Assembly (NCBI GenBank): GCA_946481095.1
Contig: CAMLML010000017.1
Coordinates: 1 to 63,418 of the forward strand
From: an uncultured Cellvibrio sp.
GTDB lineage: Bacteria > Pseudomonadota > Gammaproteobacteria > Pseudomonadales > Cellvibrionaceae
Direction: 5' to 3'
DNA: 63,418 bases
Each line of letters starts with the position of its first letter. The stretch's first letter is position 1. The notes under the pieces are model-generated. The model did no database searches. It was not told where the DNA came from and saw only the letters and a program-made list of their open reading frames with translations. The position numbers and the translations under genes are program-made. This document shows, one piece after another, positions 46,901 to 55,326 of this stretch.

Positions 46901-47281
46901 GCGCAAGTTAATGGCAAAGGTTTGTTTTTCTTCTGCCGATCCTTCTGCTACAAGATTTTTGACTTTATCGATAAATGCAGTTTTATCCAACGTTAAAGCA
47001 ATATCACGCATTGAATTAGTGTTGTCATCTTCCTGAAATAACTTAACAAGCTTATCGTTACTGTTACTCCACGCAGCCAAATTATGCGTAAACTCCAACT
47101 TTCCAATTAACTGATCATTAAACCCTTCCTTGTCCTTTAATTCGGATTTGATGGCTCGCCAATCTCCTTTATGCTGAGTGAAAACATCGGCAAAAACTTT
47201 TTGTTTTTGCTCGGTCAAATCAAAGTTAAAAAATTTGATTTTAGGATCGAATTGCGGAGTATCGTTTGTTGCGGGCATCAT
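37973..47281 (-). CDS. Tc (ABC) toxin subunit A
   Basis: A 3102-aa TcA-type protein that would form the pentameric bell-shaped injection machine of an insecticidal-type toxin complex. The ATG at 47281 is chosen for AAGGAG 5 bp upstream. Family features in order: N-terminal VRP1-like shell with CECGECNSVYSPAAYFVELL near residue 350; alpha-helical shell with receptor-binding inserts; neuraminidase-like region near 1840 (KPGARLHIFSRTRNAPYMFYY); pore-forming helices with GMKAVIFSGTMLGNAAQAV near 2604; and a C-terminal TcB-binding domain near 2930 (ISKWRLELPKIRQFDYQSIS). It is some 600 residues longer than Photorhabdus TcdA1. An odd insert near 900 has nine Cys and many Asp (CTDCDDDCSDLGNDCGGCDC). 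It follows the TcB-TcC gene by 167 bp on the same strand. Confidence 0.93.
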   Translation of the reverse strand: MMPATNDTPQFDPKIKFFNFDLTEQKQKVFADVFTQHKGDWRAIKSELKDKEGFNDQLIGKLEFTHNLAAWSNSNDKLVKLFQEDDNTNSMRDIALTLDKTAFIDKVKNLVAEGSAEEKQTFAINLRRNLFTLEPTALLINMVKDPKVPFLNDATGTNIATVLTKHPDFNIKTTSVYELIKNEDAFKDISVEDQDAVKTQLKTLQRISAVSHDPDVVPVLYNAKIHSALQISEMPQQQFMAALSESGLDGNILAQIHHNAQQTRVRNEQFMVSVREAAKPTGVALIDKSLNSYIHPQAQAMRPLSSAVVIEKSREEHAKGLIEKHNLSWDLLFADSDFCECGECNSVYSPAAYFVELLNYLRNNNLNPDETGSLAKKADPKDISGTPLEKLFDRRPDLGCLELTCQNSFTIIPYVDLVNEVMENYVAFKKLKPFNVKDETSSELLAEPQHTEYKAYCILKDEVYPFTLPYHQPIDAARIYLKFLDASRHEVISTFRKNNTGADVELTQLKDQTLDRAADAEYLGMTKEEYVILTKECFESIELMRKLKNNPALTKDEYWTLVGGKPVHEYYGYTDEATMLVGDNGLAQIKKEFLRRTGIDYFNLVDLLKTETINPCLPEGRAKTIMESLHFSYRFLQNYAKAYGIDKMAEDLVRGEKLAELVPALKEQIDLLANKKTLSCPKPCDDSPDISDTDIICWVKCYFEKIGKMIVIENGRGCVDGEIVIQNNHQTLGLTQATQNFNYRLIVRSCKIFALVAIEENTQPHEVEWATIDKLTGKLAFKSSDTPVDLNQLKNLIFHGSKGEKGIFLPINGEIYLALFEQQDTCNLDTAVLQHLDGTPLTLPEYDKIHRFLRLWRKLGWTIDEVDQAIIGLSVSNTVAANVMNQLDESICTDCDDDCSDLGNDCGGCDCSDEICVEVFDINPRLIHQLVAVSGLLEKTGLELIKLLGFWTNISTSGDKSLYKRLFLTHNVLGIDKVFKADEKGNYLTADTTLSDHLPAVMAALNLSADDIESIKKSVGMKDKLTLANLSLLYRYRLLSKVLGLRIPAFISVLQLFGDFFKDAHASFEFLERWEKMEEAGFSYQQLNYIIENVDDDRKPFSPNQKTVLLLSKTLYDGLNAIDEAHKDLTADSNLTDADAKKINIQQKATTDLVRTKVSLLFEMPVVDKLIAYLEGTNTYQTNAPKNLTIAVPDDKSLKSKLKYDKAVGSIQVTGILTVSEANDYKNLNADPAWQDALTRIEKQQRKLFQEIFSGVFADEKTKNTAEKTRLENLIKSSDISVPIANIPDGNPDPNTAPPKRVAFLEIFLPYLRQQLTHRFVIDILSGFSELDSKVTDVLVSKILKMGNPESPIYNIFEKIKDSATPVDANWNGYLIPAANANFTFIVKDSNATPVVSINGIALSFTRQEDPTNEWWSDAIELTSGKLYKLNSVATELKNIFWKTPASPITAIPSSALIPDFVSKTAEPALVALKKAAMVVSGFELSAEEIHFLHEKKSEFDNLDLNFFELKHWLRLEAYTRLRNSLSQRKINMLDFWHWIYEPASDATKLSERIADLTAWKKDRIDKLITSDHFNILQPTDYRNEKNLLKLQNALKVADKISVDINLLFDWAIPTSKFKKSREIADSIKNAIRARYNQTDWEQVIKPLNDQLRNNQRDALTAYLLQQPELIASNVTDADGLFEYFLIDVQMCACMETSRIKQGISSIQLFIQRCFLGLESKLDNSKNEIGIASGVLDRGRWDWMQRYRVWEANRKVFLYPENWIESNLRDDKSPFFKELESELLQKDISKQNVTDALKSYLYKVDEVSNMEVVGLYIEGEKKEDGTGWKPGARLHIFSRTRNAPYMFYYRYLALDEMNWYPWEKVQVDIPSYDLENDNSDVIGNGCYLTPVAWNGRLLIFFPQIVKKTRPGSTTIKDIKTSSDDNDNPGATITKIPTDPLVYYWEIKLGWSEYRNSKWTQKQLSNNVLIAPLTKGRRIDQFTFIPDVSETGIQIRVEDLVNDDKITYKGFTFTGSKIEDDKHVDDGAEYLPSSVQGNFGKTVFQKFRRNITIVQSIILQSFHLQSLQLRDKVWGNQDAEFTVTPSTAQFSFPYSGINTKFYYSDTPELLKLINLGKLEKFFEQNIKIDIKEFGQVTQDGKVFCNELKHPYSLYNWELFFHTPILLADALSKAQQYEEAMKWFHYVFNPMADGNQDNRFWQFQPFKETDSKRILDNIFNSLTPNEPNDSINEWRNKPFMPHVIARRRPVAYMKWVVMKYIDNLLAWGDYLFRQDTIETINQATQLYVLAGHILGPKPMMIPKRGKVKPQTYLSLLGKWDAFGNAMVELELAAPFSNQTPFPIGSFDVKTGEIGFTNIFGFAKSLYFCIPNNPKLMGYWDTLADRLYKIRHCLNIEGIFRKLPLFEPPIDPALLVKAAAQGLSIDSVLNDLNTPMPNYRFYYLLQKALELCNELKSLGGAMLSAIEKKDNETIALIRAKHEGVMQNLMMEIKKKQLEEAQKNIESLQQNRKSPEARMKYYLKLAGLDESLVPGDAAEFNGIPNEIVTVDGDSGLKLISFEKEDMDKASEAQDWQRGIGIVETLASIHHVIPSIEPTTAPWGVGMKAVIFSGTMLGNAAQAVGRGLQVRASDLSFASSSAGKKGGFTRALQDRIFQANSAGYELKQIDKQILAQQIRVDIANLEITNQQKAIDNSAEFEEFLKNKFTNEELYTWMRGSLKTLYRQVYNLAYDLAKKAEKTYQFERGLSNSNFIQSGYFDAGREGLLAGEQLYVGLKQLEASYQNERGYDYEITKHLSLYQLDPLAIIQLRETGKCEFVIPEAIFDLDFPGHYKRRIKSVSLSIPCIVGPYTGVNATLTLLENKFRNTAIGGKGYEEETESEDLRFSTYKIPVNAVAVSHGQNDSGMFELNFKDERYLPFEGAGVISKWRLELPKIRQFDYQSISDAIVHIKYTANEGGEILKAAANKSLSKQLENIAQALNETGLHIALHMKHDLPNDWHMLRKTGVIDLKIDKSRLPYIVQIIDKPSIEEVMFLAQVKDNPASYAINIDGSAIDLAKISSEINLCREKTDAIKIDKPFNLSIAADQIEKLEELVLVIKYKIPKM

Positions 47282-47448
47282 GTTCTCCTTAATAAGGTGG
47301 AAGCTAATTAAAAATAGATTGCCTTTATTCAATTACGTTCAAATATTTTAGACATGTCTTCTTTCTGAGTGCATGACATACGCTTCTCTATTCCGTTCCT
47401 GCATTGCTCCGTACTATTTAATCCATCCCAATTAACTCAGGCGGTGAC

Positions 47449-50400
47449 TTACCTTTTGAATACAAGCACGCTATTTGATGTCAACCCCAGCTCTCCGTTT
47501 AGTTCTTGTTGTAAACGCCATTCCAGCGTGCTTTTTTGTGCGGGTGACAGATCAGAATCTGGAATATTTTCTATGCCTTCACTTATCCATTTATGTAGAT
47601 CTCCAGCGGTTATTTGATTGCCCTGTGATACTGCAGCATTCCATTTGGGAATCCATTTAGAATCCATTGCTGCATGTGCACCCTCCGGTAAATTTAATGT
47701 AAGAGCTTTACCAGGACTTTTCTTCAATAAACGATATACAACTTGGGGAACAATATGCGCAGATTCATGTTCTACTAAACCTAATGAAGCCTTGGTTGTT
47801 CTTGCTGTGGAATGGCTACCAAAACCTAGCTGGCCTTTATTTTTATCTAATAATCCCGTGTCTCTAGCATCTTTTGCTGTTTGTGCTGCTGATGAACGGT
47901 TAGGATCAGCAGCTAAAACTGCATTATCGGTTTTCCCATTTTCACTTGGAAGTATCGCCGCGTCATGCAACCCTTTCGATGCAGGAGCTGTTATCGGTTC
48001 TTTTTTATCTTTCGATGGAGCTTCTATTTTCTCTCCTATAGTAGCGCTAGGTGCTTCTCTCTTAACTGATGAATCACCGACACCTGGAGCAATTTTTTTC
48101 TCCATAGATTTCTGACGCAAGTATGAATCTCTATCTTCGTAGGTTTTAAACGTTTGTTTTTCCCCTGTATCGGGATCTACGTATTCATTCGTATGAGGTT
48201 TGTTGGTATGCCATGTCATAATGACAGCAAAAACAGCAGCACCAATTAAAAAAGGACCACTCAAAAAAACAGCGCCAATACCAGGAGCTACTTTTGGAGT
48301 AATATTCGGCTCAGATAACGGGGCTGAGGGGCTATAATTAGGGGGGCTGTAATTATTCGGATCCCAATTGGGTTTCCAACCCTGTGGGGAGACATCATTC
48401 ATGGGATATGAAGGAGTACTAGGACTCTGTACCGGAACTACTGGAGAAGGAGCCGTTGCTTGATGTCCATTTTTATCAATAAACTTAATCGGATTATTAT
48501 GAACATAAGTGAATCTGTGCATTCCCCCACCAATCCCAATCGGATCAGCACTTATCCATCTCCCCAACCAAGGCAAATAATACCGAGCCGAGTGATATTC
48601 CAACCCGCTCTCCTCATCACGCTCTATTCCCGTATATCGATAACGTTTCGCTGCTGATTTAATCGAAGCATTTTTCGCTTGAAACGCGGTTGTTCCGTAA
48701 GGATGAAATTCTTCATAACTGATTACCTGCGCGGCTTCATCCAATTCCAACGATGCCGACCCCAAATGGTTATGCAATTGATAGCGAATTGTTTGTTCGG
48801 GACTGGTTCGCCCTGCCTGAATTCCTAAAATCGTTCTGATTTTGGTTTCAGTATCGATCATCACAAAGCGATGCTGTTGATCCATTAAACTCAAACTTGT
48901 GCGTTCAAGTCCCGCATCAGCACCGCTGTGCTGTTTATAAATTTCAAAACCGGCGATATAAATTCGCTCGTCTTTTTTAGTCGGTGTAGCACCGGGATTT
49001 GCAGTATTTTCTGTGAGTTTTCGAATACGCTGGCCTTGGCCATCGTATTGGTAATAGGTGGTTTCGGGCGTACCGCCGTCAGTACGGCGCTGGCGAATAG
49101 TTTTGATTAATTCTTCCTTAAAATTCCAACCGATTTCTTCCAAGTGCGGCATGGCACTCATAAAGCCGTGTTGAGTGTGATGTGGATATAAATAAGTATT
49201 TGCACCAATTTGCGTGCTGATGAGCCGATTGTTATTTCCCTGATAATTGTAATTGCGCACCCAGGCATTACCTGAGGCTTGGTGCTTCATTTGCAAAATA
49301 TTGCCAACGGCATCGTATTGATAATGTTGTGTGTAATTGCGCATTGCTAACGGATCGCCGGGATTTAGCTGCTGCACATAAGCAGCATCATTCCAATTAT
49401 CGTTGCCATCAAATGTTAAGGGCTTATCGTTTTCCCTTCCGCTGGCTTCGGCCAAGCGATATAAAGCATCGTAACGATACTGAGCAACACTGCTGATTTC
49501 CTGATTTTTAAAAAATATCGTTGGAGCAATTTTATCTTCGATGTGCGTGATGTTACCTGCTGGATCAAAAGTGTAACGCCAATCCTGTAAAGGTTCATTA
49601 TTTTGGCGTTTGGTTTCCAGGCGGATTAAACGGAAAGTTTCTTGATCATAGGTAAACTCACCAACAACATTATTGCCATAAATAATTTTGTTGCGCTGGC
49701 CTTTTTCGTTGTAGTCAATGTCTTTGATGTATAGGCTTGGATTGGAAAGATGTGGATGCTTGACGGTTTCGGCATTAAGTAAACCAGCTTCATTGTACGA
49801 GGGAGTAATAACGCTGCCATCCGGAGCGGTTTGTTTGGTGATGCGCCCCAATGCATCGGTATTAGTAGTAAACGTGAAGCTGTCAGTTTCCAAATCGTTG
49901 AGTAGATTGGCGTCAATCCAGTTGGCGACATTGTGGTAATTTTTAAATAATTTTCGTGTAGTTGATATTGGTTGCCCTTTAAAATCGTACTCTGGTGTTT
50001 CGATGACACCACCGGTATCGAAATGCTTAACAATTTTACCACGCAGGTTTTTTATTTCCGGGTCGGGTTCATCTTCACCGTAAAAAATTCGTTCGAAGAT
50101 ATGGTTCAACACTACACCACCATCGCCACCAATAACTTTGCTGTGCGAGGGCCTATGCAGTATGTCGTAAAAATATTGGAATTCGTGATTGCGTTCGTCC
50201 CAGGTGCGAAGTGGATTACCCATGACATTAATTAGCAACCAGCGTTGACCGGCATCCATACTTTTTTGGTATACCTTATTGCCAAGCATGTCGTATTTGT
50301 ATTGCATTACAACATTGCCGCGCGCATCGATGACTTTACGCAGGTTGCCTTCAATGTCCAGTTCCACTTGGGTGAAATAAAACTCATCCGCGCCATTGCT

Positions 50401-53400
50401 GGTACTGCGATTGTGTTCAACCGATAAAATTGGTCGGCCCAAGGTGTCGAAATATTGCGTGCCTGGTGTGTTGGCATGTTTAGCGGCTTGCTCGGCCGCT
50501 TGTTTTTCTTTGTCGGGATCTTTGCCCGCAGAAATTAATTCTGTATCAATCAAGTGATTGCTTCGTTTTCGATACCACTCGGATTCCAAAACCGTATCGT
50601 TGGGATCAAAAATTTTTTGTTGCCAGGAATCAAATTCAGTTCGTGAAAAAGTACCATCAGGTAATTCGGTTTTGATTAAACGCCCCGGAGCGTCGTAATA
50701 CATCAAAGGAGTCACGCCAGTTTCCACTAATTCTTTCTGGTCCTCATAGTGATGCGTGACAGAAAAATAAGGTTCGTATTGCTTAACGGCATTGCCTTTG
50801 TTATTCAGCACTGTGCGGCCATTACCGATCCAACGTAATTGCCTGGGATTTTGCACTGAAGTGTTCACCTCGTTTATTTCAATACTGTTGTCATTTTTAA
50901 TCTTGACTTGTTTCGCCATTCCCGGTTCGGCTTGTGCTTTTTTCATGACAACCTGGCCCACGCCATTGGAATATTCAAAGCTTAATTGCACCGGTGCATT
51001 GTTGTTTTTCTTGAAATGTTCTTCACGCAGAATGGACGCAACCACAACAGGCTTGCCAGAATTTTGGTAGCTATTTAAGTCGTATACAAAACGGGCGGTG
51101 GCGTGTTGCAATAAATTTTTGCCATGTGAAACGAGCAGATCTGATATCGGAGACTGGAAAAAATTATCGACCACAATAGTTTCCGAGCCATCGGTAAATT
51201 CATTCAACCCATTCAAATCATCGGCTTCATTACCTTTACCTAATATAGCCAGGGCTTTAACCATGCCTAATTCATCTACTATGACTTCTGAAAAATTACC
51301 GTTGGCATCCTGCATACGCTTCGGCGATAAAGTACGGAAATTGAATTGCTCAACTTTTTGCTTATTGCCGATGGCATCTTCAGTTTCTTCGATGAACAGA
51401 AAATAGTTTCCGAAATATCGCACCCTGGATTTTGCACCGAAGGGATCAATATAGGAAACCGGCATATAAAAACGATTTTGTGCATCGAGTGTATTTTCTG
51501 TGGCCTCAATATATTGCGTGGTACCGGAGCGAATCCACCAATTGCCATCTCCACCAAGTTGGGTAAATTTACTTTCCAGCATTAACGATGAATCAACTTT
51601 ACCTGCATAGATGTCAGTTAACAGATCTGGCGTGTAAGCCAATTGATAACTTTCGAAAGGCAAAGCCAGCGATTCAAGTGTGTGCAAAGCTAAAGGCGAA
51701 GTCAGGTTATTACCGCGATAAAGTGTGCAAATTTTTTCAATCAATCTTTTTTTCGGTATCCCCTGCCCTGGATTACTGTCGAGCTGCCTATACTCCAGGG
51801 CAGTGGCTCTATCGAGAATATTTTCAAAATCTTTAACCCCAAATAAAGTTCCTGATTTTGCTACACCATTAAGCTCGTAAGTTTCCGTGGCTGACGGCAA
51901 TCCTAGTCGATTTACTTCCGATGTATTAATGTCGTTAGTAAAGTAATTTTTGGTATAGGTAATCAGAGTATGGTTTTGCACTTGCCGGGTAGATACGGGT
52001 AGATTCACATCCGTTTTTAAACGTGGATAAACAACCGAGGCTGATTCCAATACATTGCCATATTCATCCAGTTTGATATTCAGGGTATGAGCAATTCTCG
52101 GGTCATCGGTTTGTCGTTCGTAGCTGTAATTAATTGCTTCACTTTCTTTGACAATAAAAATAGCAAAAGGGTTTTGTCCTTTAGGTTGTAATAGTTCAAT
52201 GACGCAGTTATGCGTTGTAACTGAATAAGGCGTTAAAGCTTTTTTTTGCTGTTCTTTTGTTGGGTTATTTACGGATGCATCATGTGCAAATACTTCGGCA
52301 CGAAGGCTCATGCCTTTACAAGCCCGCAACGCTTCGCGCCACTCATCAAAACCAAGTTGCGTCAACAATGAATCATCCAGGCCGGGAGCAACAATTAACC
52401 GGGCATCTTGCAAAGGCGTTTCAAGATTCACAACGTCGAATCCCTGCCGCCGCATTTCTTCATACCAATAATCACTGACAAATTGCCCCAGGATTTTTTC
52501 TCTCGTCAAAAATGCACCGGTATGAAACCAGGATTTAGTAATGACGGGTTCTTGATGCAGGGTTTTGTCAGAAATATTTGTCGCATTGCCCTTAACCCAA
52601 TGGTCAAAGCTTTCGCTATCGCTTTGCTCAACCATACCAAAACCGCGGAATTCACGTTCTGCATGATCGTAATAGCCATGATGATATTTATAGGAACTGA
52701 CAAAGCGGTATCCGGAAATTCGATCTCGTGTTTCAGTTTTGGAAATGCATTGCACCGGGAAATGCAGTTTGGTAATCCAGGGCTTTCCGTTTTTTTTATC
52801 TTCCAAATAAAATTGGGTTGATGGCGTGTATTCCAGGGAAACTTCTTTACCCAGGTTGTTTTTGTAACTGATCATGACGTGCGGTTTTTTGCTACTCATC
52901 AGATCGATATAACGTAACGGTGATCCTGCGTTTTTGCTTAAACGACTTGACCAGACTATGCAGGCCACACCTGTGCCCAATAAATCAGTTATCGTGATTT
53001 TGGCCTGGTTATGAATTTCCGGAAAATTTGTGATCTCGAATGGTGTGTGACTAAAAGTGTTACCACTCAAATTCATCCAACAACTAAATTTATTTTTGGC
53101 AAGGTAAATAATATCGGTTGTGCCGGAACCATCAATATCTGCCAAACGCAAATAGGTGGGATTAAAAGCATCGCAATGATCAAATAAAGGGGCATGATCC
53201 ATCGCGACTTTTGTACCGAATTTTCCATATCCCAAATTGGGCCAGTAACACACTTCGCCATTGCGAATTCTGACAATATCCGTCAGGCCATCACCCGACA
53301 TATCTGCCAGAAAAATAGATTGTTTTTCATCTGCAAAGACGATGTGAGGCCCTGCTTCTTCATCGAAAACCTTTATCGTTTTTTTAGCTGCAGAATAGCC

Positions 53401-55089
53401 TTTTCGACCTAAGGACTCATACCAGGTAAATACATGATCTTCAGTAATCAACACATCCGCTTTGCCGTCACCGTTAAGATCCAGCATGCGGCTATTTGCA
53501 TCATTAAGGTTGATATTGGCGATATGTGCGAAATGACGGAATGGTTGCCATTCTTCTTCGTCATTCAATTCAAAATAGCCTTTCGGTTGCTGGCCAAGAT
53601 TAACTAATTGCTTGCCGCCATCAGCATCCAAATCCAACAGTTGCAATCCTGAGCCTAAACCAGCAAACGAAGGTTTTGGTGAAACCAATTTGGCCTGTGC
53701 GAATTGCCCTTGCCCCAAATTATGTTTATAAAACCAACCGCCCGCTTGTTCGGTTAAAATTCCGGAAAGCCCTTCATTGAATAAATCGGTAAATTGATAA
53801 TCGGATTCATCTAACCCGACCGGGTCGTGAACGAGATCATCTGATGATATAGACTTAACCTCATAGTTCCAGGTATGTTTTTGATAGTCAAACTCTGTAG
53901 CCGGTAAACTTTTTTGGGTATAGCTGCCATCTGGTTTTTTAATATAGCCAAAGGATGTGATGGATTTAAGAAAGGTAAAACTTTTTTGCTGGTTGTCTGT
54001 GTATTCAAAATTAATTGATTTTACCAAGGCTGAACCACCAGACAGTTCTGTGAAATTGTGAAACAGCAATACTCTGTTGCAAAGTCGTGTAGTTCTTATT
54101 TCAAAACCGGATTTATAATCTGAAAAAGCATCTGACCTGAATTGCCAGTCGTTGATTTTATTGAATGGAGCGTTAGTATCGTATTCACCATAATCGAATA
54201 CCGTTTGGAAAAAATAATCTGCTTCTGCTGGAAAAGGATCATCGAATTTCTTATAGGGTGTTTTATTACCGTAAAGCACTTTTTCAATATAGAAATTGGT
54301 GTAGGTAATTTTGCCAGCCTTCATCCGGTTATTTTGATGTAACAGGTTAGCATTGAGACCTTTACTATCTTCTTTTTTGTAGAGGTAGTGCGTACAGTTT
54401 CCTTTATCATCAAAAACAAATTCAGGTAACCATTCGTATACCTTTTTGTCATCTTCAGGATGAGAAATAACAGAGTTATTGCTCCAACCAAATAGCGTGG
54501 TGACGTTGTCTTTGGTAATGACTCGCCACTTCAAAATATGGCTATTTTTGTGTTGCCATCGTTCAATTCGAGCGAATAAACCTTCGATACGTGGTTTGTA
54601 ATATCGGATGAGGTATTGATCATCTAACGAAGAAGCTTCTTTGATCCGATAATTTCCATTTGCGTCTTTTGGAAAACTACCGTCGGGATTTTTAGCGAAT
54701 TCGGGAACAAGATCTTCTGCTTCAGAAAAAAGAAAAATATCGGAATCGATAGTATCCAGATACTGTGGAAGTTTTTTATCAGTTTTGCGTTTTATAGAGG
54801 CTAAAGACAAGTTCCAACCCAAACCAAAAACACCGTTACCTGCACCGGAGCTATAGGATAGATTTAACGCAGGCGAATTACCTCGTGCAGGGGAAAATGG
54901 CAATGGAATTGAAAAGCCAGCAGTTCCATTGACAGCATTAACAGAAAATTTCTCATCAATGCCCTTGATGGCGCCACCACCTTTGGGCAGTTCAATAGAA
55001 GGAGCCGAAATAGCATTCGACTTGGTCTTTCCCCTCTCTGTACTAAGAAATCCTCCTGATTCTTTTCCCTTCTTTTGTTCTGTTTTCAT
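47449..55089 (-). CDS. Fused Tc toxin subunits B and C with C-terminal toxin domain
   Basis: A 2546-aa single chain combining TcB and TcC, normally two proteins, into one cocoon that encloses its toxin. Residues about 30-340 are the SpvB-like part (LPKGGGAIKGIDEKF, LNLSYSSGAGNGVFGLGWNL). FG-GAP-like propeller repeats lie near 480-680 (LDLNGDGKADVLI, MSGDGLTDIVRI, DIDGSGTTDII), then the TcdB middle domains, then YD/RHS repeats. The RHS core ends near 2190 with YHSARYYLPWLGRWISADPIG, the autoproteolytic region. Beyond it, residues 2210-2546 form the variable cargo: Pro-rich linker, one hydrophobic helix (VFLSGPFLIGAAVFAVIMTW) and a terminal domain with EHESAHIVPQ, LNLPEGAHAAMD and GDLHKWI, resembling HNH/AHH-type nucleases. 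N-terminal start is by family resemblance; no strong ribosome site is seen. Confidence 0.92.
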   Translation of the reverse strand: MKTEQKKGKESGGFLSTERGKTKSNAISAPSIELPKGGGAIKGIDEKFSVNAVNGTAGFSIPLPFSPARGNSPALNLSYSSGAGNGVFGLGWNLSLASIKRKTDKKLPQYLDTIDSDIFLFSEAEDLVPEFAKNPDGSFPKDANGNYRIKEASSLDDQYLIRYYKPRIEGLFARIERWQHKNSHILKWRVITKDNVTTLFGWSNNSVISHPEDDKKVYEWLPEFVFDDKGNCTHYLYKKEDSKGLNANLLHQNNRMKAGKITYTNFYIEKVLYGNKTPYKKFDDPFPAEADYFFQTVFDYGEYDTNAPFNKINDWQFRSDAFSDYKSGFEIRTTRLCNRVLLFHNFTELSGGSALVKSINFEYTDNQQKSFTFLKSITSFGYIKKPDGSYTQKSLPATEFDYQKHTWNYEVKSISSDDLVHDPVGLDESDYQFTDLFNEGLSGILTEQAGGWFYKHNLGQGQFAQAKLVSPKPSFAGLGSGLQLLDLDADGGKQLVNLGQQPKGYFELNDEEEWQPFRHFAHIANINLNDANSRMLDLNGDGKADVLITEDHVFTWYESLGRKGYSAAKKTIKVFDEEAGPHIVFADEKQSIFLADMSGDGLTDIVRIRNGEVCYWPNLGYGKFGTKVAMDHAPLFDHCDAFNPTYLRLADIDGSGTTDIIYLAKNKFSCWMNLSGNTFSHTPFEITNFPEIHNQAKITITDLLGTGVACIVWSSRLSKNAGSPLRYIDLMSSKKPHVMISYKNNLGKEVSLEYTPSTQFYLEDKKNGKPWITKLHFPVQCISKTETRDRISGYRFVSSYKYHHGYYDHAEREFRGFGMVEQSDSESFDHWVKGNATNISDKTLHQEPVITKSWFHTGAFLTREKILGQFVSDYWYEEMRRQGFDVVNLETPLQDARLIVAPGLDDSLLTQLGFDEWREALRACKGMSLRAEVFAHDASVNNPTKEQQKKALTPYSVTTHNCVIELLQPKGQNPFAIFIVKESEAINYSYERQTDDPRIAHTLNIKLDEYGNVLESASVVYPRLKTDVNLPVSTRQVQNHTLITYTKNYFTNDINTSEVNRLGLPSATETYELNGVAKSGTLFGVKDFENILDRATALEYRQLDSNPGQGIPKKRLIEKICTLYRGNNLTSPLALHTLESLALPFESYQLAYTPDLLTDIYAGKVDSSLMLESKFTQLGGDGNWWIRSGTTQYIEATENTLDAQNRFYMPVSYIDPFGAKSRVRYFGNYFLFIEETEDAIGNKQKVEQFNFRTLSPKRMQDANGNFSEVIVDELGMVKALAILGKGNEADDLNGLNEFTDGSETIVVDNFFQSPISDLLVSHGKNLLQHATARFVYDLNSYQNSGKPVVVASILREEHFKKNNNAPVQLSFEYSNGVGQVVMKKAQAEPGMAKQVKIKNDNSIEINEVNTSVQNPRQLRWIGNGRTVLNNKGNAVKQYEPYFSVTHHYEDQKELVETGVTPLMYYDAPGRLIKTELPDGTFSRTEFDSWQQKIFDPNDTVLESEWYRKRSNHLIDTELISAGKDPDKEKQAAEQAAKHANTPGTQYFDTLGRPILSVEHNRSTSNGADEFYFTQVELDIEGNLRKVIDARGNVVMQYKYDMLGNKVYQKSMDAGQRWLLINVMGNPLRTWDERNHEFQYFYDILHRPSHSKVIGGDGGVVLNHIFERIFYGEDEPDPEIKNLRGKIVKHFDTGGVIETPEYDFKGQPISTTRKLFKNYHNVANWIDANLLNDLETDSFTFTTNTDALGRITKQTAPDGSVITPSYNEAGLLNAETVKHPHLSNPSLYIKDIDYNEKGQRNKIIYGNNVVGEFTYDQETFRLIRLETKRQNNEPLQDWRYTFDPAGNITHIEDKIAPTIFFKNQEISSVAQYRYDALYRLAEASGRENDKPLTFDGNDNWNDAAYVQQLNPGDPLAMRNYTQHYQYDAVGNILQMKHQASGNAWVRNYNYQGNNNRLISTQIGANTYLYPHHTQHGFMSAMPHLEEIGWNFKEELIKTIRQRRTDGGTPETTYYQYDGQGQRIRKLTENTANPGATPTKKDERIYIAGFEIYKQHSGADAGLERTSLSLMDQQHRFVMIDTETKIRTILGIQAGRTSPEQTIRYQLHNHLGSASLELDEAAQVISYEEFHPYGTTAFQAKNASIKSAAKRYRYTGIERDEESGLEYHSARYYLPWLGRWISADPIGIGGGMHRFTYVHNNPIKFIDKNGHQATAPSPVVPVQSPSTPSYPMNDVSPQGWKPNWDPNNYSPPNYSPSAPLSEPNITPKVAPGIGAVFLSGPFLIGAAVFAVIMTWHTNKPHTNEYVDPDTGEKQTFKTYEDRDSYLRQKSMEKKIAPGVGDSSVKREAPSATIGEKIEAPSKDKKEPITAPASKGLHDAAILPSENGKTDNAVLAADPNRSSAAQTAKDARDTGLLDKNKGQLGFGSHSTARTTKASLGLVEHESAHIVPQVVYRLLKKSPGKALTLNLPEGAHAAMDSKWIPKWNAAVSQGNQITAGDLHKWISEGIENIPDSDLSPAQKSTLEWRLQQELNGELGLTSNSVLVFKR

Positions 55090-55326
55090 AGAAAGACATT
55101 AACCATGGTTTATTCCTTTGGTAGCCAATCATCCTGAGTGAAACCAGTCTTTTGGCCTCTATTTTCCGACAAACATCACACGAACACTCAAGGTTTGAAC
55201 ACCTCAATAGTGCCAGCCTGTGGCACGAAAGTAATGAAAAAGCATTAATTAAGCAAGCAAACCGAAGAAAGATACGCCATTTTTTATTTGCGAGAATGAA
55301 AATCAATTTTTCTAAACAATCACAAG

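Noticed and set aside
38000..55000. Many antisense frames of 60-170 codons inside the Tc genes
   Set aside because: All lie opposite or out of frame within long, well-conserved toxin genes and show no ribosome sites, signals or domains.
55043..55306. 87-codon frame on the minus strand overlapping the start of the TcB-TcC gene
   Set aside because: It overlaps a well-supported gene start in another frame, has odd Cys/Arg-rich composition and no convincing signal or domain.
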